Shown in pieces: positions 60,953 to 64,000 of a DNA stretch of 64,000 bases (its first letter is position 1; every line of letters begins with the position of its first letter). This stretch comes from DAHUZL01 sp035533215 (GTDB lineage Bacteria > Chloroflexota > Dormibacteria > Aeolococcales > Bog-877): contig DATLUG010000037.1 of assembly GCA_035533215.1 (NCBI GenBank), forward strand, positions 1 to 64,000, in the 5' to 3' direction. The notes below the pieces were generated by a model. That model saw only the letters and a program-made list of their open reading frames with translations. It was not told the DNA's origin and made no database searches. The translations under genes and the position numbers were made by a program.

Positions 60953-62563
60953 CTACGTCCTCCAGTTGGCGAAGACCATCGGCCAGAGCGGGTTGGCCCC
61001 GAACCCCTTGAGCCTGGGGTTGACCAGGTACCACAGCTCCTGATAGTAGAGGGGGATCCAGGGGTAGGCGGCGAAGATCTGGGCCTGCAGCCTGCGGTAC
61101 ACCGGGATGGCGGTCGCCAGCGGCAGCGCCAACGAACGCTCGAGGGTCCGGTCCACCGCGCGGTTGCAGTAGTACTGCCAGTTGTTGCCGGCCGCGATCT
61201 CACTGCAGGTGAACTGGCTTGCGATCAGATCGTACGGATCAGGATAGTCGATCCCGTAGATGCCCATGGTCAGGGGATAGCGGCCGAGACTGGACAGGAA
61301 CGCCCCCGGCGCGGTCACCCGGAGCTGCACCTTGAAGCCGACCTGCTCGAGATCCTGCTGGACCACCTGGGCAACATTGGCTCCTGCGGTGAAGCCTCCG
61401 GTGGCGACGGCGAAGGTCAGCACCGCTAGTCCTTTGCCGTGGGGGTGACCGGCCTGTGCGAGCAGCCGGCGCGACCGATCCGGATGGTACCCGAGCGGCT
61501 TCACGCTCGGATCGAAGCCCGGCATTCCGGGCGCCAGCACCTGGGTCAGCGGGGTGCCCATTCCCGAGATCGATCGCAGCACCTGCTGGCCGTTGACGGC
61601 GTACGCGGCGGCCTCGCGCACCAGCTTGTTGGTGAACGGCGGCTTGGCCATGTTGAAGGCGACGTAGTTGTCCTCGATCGAGATGAAGTGGTGCAGATAG
61701 GTGGTGAAGTGCCGGTTGTGATGGACCCCGAGGTAGACCGCGGTGGGGATGTTGTCCATCATCACGTCGGTCTGGCCGTTCTCGACCCGCAGCGCCTCGG
61801 TCTCGGGGGCGAGGCCGATCGTGATCTCGATCCGCCGCGTCGCCACCTGGCCGGCCTCGAAGTAGGTGGGGTTCTTGACCAGCGTGATCTCGCGGCCGGG
61901 GATGTAGCTCTGCACCCGGTAGGGGCCATCGCCCACTGGGCGGAGGCCGAACGTGGCGGAGTTCTTGGCGATCACCTTGGGCGGGACCGCGCTGGCGTTG
62001 GGGATGGCCATGATGTCGCTGAAGGTTCGGTCGGCGCGGGTGAGCGTGAACCGGATCGTGTCGGCACCCAGGACCTGGATGCCGCTCACCCGCCTGGCCC
62101 TGCCGCCGGAGTAGGCGGTGGCGCCGGCGATGATCTGGTAGAACGCCATCAGCTGGGACTTGGTCGCCGGGTTGAGGATGCGCTGGATGGCATCCGCGTA
62201 GGCCCGGGCCGTGACCGGCTCGCCGTCGCTGAACCTGAGCCCGGGGCGCAGGTGGAAGGTGTAGACGCGATCGCCAGCGGTCACGGCGGGCAGGGTCGTG
62301 GCGCCCCACGGGACGATCTGCCTCGCCGCGTTGAAGGTGAGCAGGCTGACGAAGGTCGCGTGGATGAACGACCAGGAGATGGAGTCGAAGCCGCGAGCAG
62401 GGTCGAGGGACGTCGGATCGCTGCTGATCGCCGCGGTCACGGTGGAGCTGGAGTGCGACCTCGCCGCCGCCGGAGCGACCAGGGGGTTCGCCAGCCCCCC
62501 CGCGGCCACGGTCGCCAGGGCCGCCATTCCCGCCAGGCCACGGTGCGTTACGCGCATGAGCAT
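60953..62563 (-). CDS. ABC transporter solute-binding protein, family 5
   Basis: The 536-residue exported protein has a signal peptide (HRGLAGMAALATVAAGGLANPLVAPAAARS) and the SBP_bac_5 fold: SDPTSLDPARGFDSISW near residue 52, TFHLRPGLRFSDGEPVTARAYADAIQRILNP near 110, VGDGPYRVQSYIPGREITLVKNPTYF near 220, and a C-terminal YPWIPLYYQELWYL. It should bind peptides or similar ligands outside the membrane. There is no lipobox cysteine, unusual for a bacterium with one membrane, where such proteins are normally lipid-anchored. ATG 62557 is an alternative start. Confidence 0.93.
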   Translation of the reverse strand: MLMRVTHRGLAGMAALATVAAGGLANPLVAPAAARSHSSSTVTAAISSDPTSLDPARGFDSISWSFIHATFVSLLTFNAARQIVPWGATTLPAVTAGDRVYTFHLRPGLRFSDGEPVTARAYADAIQRILNPATKSQLMAFYQIIAGATAYSGGRARRVSGIQVLGADTIRFTLTRADRTFSDIMAIPNASAVPPKVIAKNSATFGLRPVGDGPYRVQSYIPGREITLVKNPTYFEAGQVATRRIEITIGLAPETEALRVENGQTDVMMDNIPTAVYLGVHHNRHFTTYLHHFISIEDNYVAFNMAKPPFTNKLVREAAAYAVNGQQVLRSISGMGTPLTQVLAPGMPGFDPSVKPLGYHPDRSRRLLAQAGHPHGKGLAVLTFAVATGGFTAGANVAQVVQQDLEQVGFKVQLRVTAPGAFLSSLGRYPLTMGIYGIDYPDPYDLIASQFTCSEIAAGNNWQYYCNRAVDRTLERSLALPLATAIPVYRRLQAQIFAAYPWIPLYYQELWYLVNPRLKGFGANPLWPMVFANWRT

Positions 62564-62600
62564 CGACCCCCACTCCGGCCCAGCTCGCCTGGACTCTCTC

Positions 62601-62618
62601 GTATACTGTGTATGATAC
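62601..62618. promoter_or_regulatory. AT-rich semi-palindrome upstream of the ABC operon
   Basis: GTATACTG-TG-TATGATAC has GTAT/ATAC outer arms and stands out in very GC-rich DNA, 38 bp before the solute-binding protein start. On the minus strand it contains TATACG and CATACA, possible -10 sequences. It may be the operon promoter, an operator, or both. Confidence 0.45.
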
Positions 62619-62703
62619 GTTGCCGCCGGAGCCGCCCGTCAAGCGGGCCCCGGTCCAGGACGCGGCCCCCAGCGGAGGCGGGGCGGCCCGGATCGCCGCC
62701 CCC

Positions 62704-63162
62704 CTACCCGGCCCCCCGCTCCCGCGCCACCCGCGCCGCCGCCACCGCCAGGCCGTCGACCCGGTTGTTGCCGGCACAGCTGCCGTGGCCCCGCACGTGC
62801 ACGAACTGGACCGTGCCGTCGAGCGCGTCGAGGCGGCGGTCGAGAGGCGGGAAGAGGTCGAGGTTGGCCCGCCGCTTCCAGCCCCGCGCGAGCCAGCCGA
62901 TCACGTTCAGGGAGTCGACGTGGAGGCGCAGCCCGTCGCCGGGCGCGCGGCTCGCCGCGAACGCGCCCAGGGCCTCGCCCACCGCGGTCAGCTCCATCCG
63001 GTTGTTGGTGGTGCGAGCCGCGCCCCCGCTCCCCTCCTCGACCCCGCCCGGCCATTCGATCCGGTAGGCCCACCCGCCCGGCCCGGGATTGCCGCTGCAG
63101 GCCCCGTCGGCGTAGCCGTCGACCCAGCGCCGGGCAGCTGGTGTCCCGGCCTCGCCGGTCAC
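62704..63162 (-). CDS. rnhA: Ribonuclease HI
   Basis: The 152-residue enzyme degrades RNA in RNA-DNA hybrids. Catalytic residues are visible: Asp in YADGACSGNPGPGGWAY near 20, Glu in NNRMELTAV near 50, Asp in LHVDSLNVIGWL near 75, and Asp in NRVDGLA near 138. GTG 63162 overlaps the stop of the zinc-ribbon gene (GTGA). A longer frame running through that gene is rejected. The length is normal. Confidence 0.95.
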   Translation of the reverse strand: MTGEAGTPAARRWVDGYADGACSGNPGPGGWAYRIEWPGGVEEGSGGAARTTNNRMELTAVGEALGAFAASRAPGDGLRLHVDSLNVIGWLARGWKRRANLDLFPPLDRRLDALDGTVQFVHVRGHGSCAGNNRVDGLAVAAARVARERGAG

Positions 63163-63851
63163 AGGAGGAGGAGCCGCTCGCACGTCTCGCAGACGGCGAG
63201 CTGGTCGCGGCGGGCCTGGTCGAGGAGCCGCGGCGGCACCGGCAGCCGGCAGCCCGAACAGGTCCCGTGCCGCACCCGAGCCACCGCCGGCGTGCGGTGC
63301 GCCGCCGTCCGCCGGTACACCCGCAGCCCGGCCTCGGGGACCGCGGCCAGACACTGCTCGCGACGATCCGCCGCCGCCCGGCGGGCCCGCTCCAGCGACG
63401 GCAGGCGGACCGCGTCCGCGACCCCCCGCTCGGCCGCGTGCGCCTCGGCCGCCGTGACAGCGCTCGAGGCCGCCTCCAGCTCCGCCTGGGCCGCCTCCTC
63501 GGCCTCCATCGCCGCCAGCACCCGCTCCTCGTGGTCGCTGCGGCGCCCGCGCATCCCGGCCAGCTCGTGCTCGCGCCGCTGGAGGTCGCCGGGGTGGCGC
63601 ACGCTGCCGTCGTACAGTGCCCGCTCCTGGTGCTGCAGACGCTCGGCCAGCGCCCCCAGCTCCAGCTCCTCGGAGCGCCGGGCGGCGGCCGCCCGCTGCG
63701 CCTCGGCCTCCAGCTCGGTGCGGCGGCCCCGGAGCCGGGCCAGCTCGGGGTCGCCCTGTGCCCGGGCCGCGATCTGCGCCAGCTCCAGGTCCGCCGCCGC
63801 CAGCTCGGCCTCCAGGTCGCTGAGCTCGGCGAGCTGCTCGATCACCCGCAC
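63159..63851 (-). CDS. CT398-like coiled-coil zinc-ribbon protein
   Basis: The 230-residue protein has a long antiparallel coiled coil (about residues 5-170, Ala/Glu/Arg/Leu-rich) and a C-terminal C4 zinc ribbon, CSGCRLPVPPRLLDQARRDQLAVCETCERLLL. This is the CT398/DUF164 family, thought from structure to be a nucleic-acid or secretion-related adaptor. The role is not established. It is commonly placed next to trmK/nif3-like genes and rnhA, as here. GTG 63851 overlaps the TrmK-like stop by 10 nt. Confidence 0.88.
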   Translation of the reverse strand: MRVIEQLAELSDLEAELAAADLELAQIAARAQGDPELARLRGRRTELEAEAQRAAAARRSEELELGALAERLQHQERALYDGSVRHPGDLQRREHELAGMRGRRSDHEERVLAAMEAEEAAQAELEAASSAVTAAEAHAAERGVADAVRLPSLERARRAAADRREQCLAAVPEAGLRVYRRTAAHRTPAVARVRHGTCSGCRLPVPPRLLDQARRDQLAVCETCERLLLL

Positions 63852-64000
63852 GGCGGCGCCACCAGCACGGCCCGGTAGACGCGCCCGGCCTCGACCGGCC
63901 GGGCCGCCGCCCGCAGGCGGAAGCCCTGGCGGCGGAGCCAGGCGTGGAGGAGCTCGGTGCTCTGCATCGCCTGCAGGCAGAGCCAGCTGAGCTGGCGGAC
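63842..64000 (-). CDS. TrmK-like tRNA methyltransferase, C-terminal end (cut by window edge)
   Basis: The minus strand at the right edge stays open for 52 codons before TGA 63842-63844. The translated end (LCLQAMQSTELLHAWLRRQGF, then VEAGRVYRAVLV) resembles the C-terminal part of TrmK, the tRNA adenine-22 N1-methyltransferase, where LQP...LR.WL...G is followed by E.G..Y. The SAM-binding half is outside the window. Placement upstream of the CT398-like gene supports the call, but the fragment is short. Confidence 0.6.
   Translation of the reverse strand, partial: VRQLSWLCLQAMQSTELLHAWLRRQGFRLRAAARPVEAGRVYRAVLVAPPCG

Overview
The window is one contig piece of a very GC-rich bacterium with GTG-rich starts and densely overlapping genes. 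It carries FtsA, MraZ, MraY and an FtsL-like protein. FtsA argues against most Actinobacteria. The canonical CGAAC-N4-GTTCG SOS box and the tmRNA tag ending in ALALAA fit a Terrabacteria lineage, such as a Chloroflexota or Dormibacterota-like organism. The lineage call is inference and is not certain.

Positions 1-17.6 kb are accessory DNA that ends exactly at the 3' end of the tmRNA gene, a common island attachment site. From left to right they hold: an orphan protein; a LexA-like repressor whose catalytic Ser and Lys are both replaced; a Lon-type AAA+ ATPase that stops before the protease domain and whose start codon lies inside a canonical SOS box; a type I restriction-modification operon (hsdM, hsdS, hsdR) with a translationally coupled HNH-like gene; an XRE/ImmA regulator pair; a divergent three-gene ubiquitin-like conjugation operon (Ubl with an RGG-SPR tail, JAB/JAMM peptidase, E1-like ThiF) with no E2 seen; a coiled-coil/HARE-HTH-like protein; and a two-gene unit of an HTH-repeat protein plus a DDE transposase.

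Positions 17.6-35.3 kb are core genes, all on the minus strand: ssrA and smpB (trans-translation), fmt, a KimA-type permease, priA, coaBC, gmk, an RluD-type pseudouridine synthase, lspA, a DksA/TraR-type zinc finger, ileS, ftsZ, ftsA and ftsQ. Many of these genes overlap by 4 nt, so much of the block is probably cotranscribed, with an internal promoter upstream of ftsA.

Positions 35.3-49 kb interrupt the division/cell-wall (dcw) cluster with an envelope-polysaccharide module. On the minus strand it holds a flippase, a GT4-GAF fusion, two tandem secreted phosphoesterases, a GT2 and a secreted glycosidase coupled to ftsQ. On the plus strand it holds two GT4 enzymes, a GT39-like membrane transferase, a nucleotidyltransferase and a thymidylate-kinase-like P-loop protein. 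The plus operon ends at strong hairpins facing the dcw genes.

Positions 49.5-58.3 kb hold the upstream half of the dcw cluster (mraZ, rsmH, ftsL-like, ftsI, mraY, ftsW, murG, and a MurC/Mpl-type ligase) behind a clear promoter. murB, murD, murE, murF and ddl are absent. Then come the RNase P RNA gene, an oligopeptide-type ABC importer without ATPase genes, and an operon with RNase HI, a CT398-like zinc-ribbon protein and the 3' end of a TrmK-like methyltransferase cut by the window edge.
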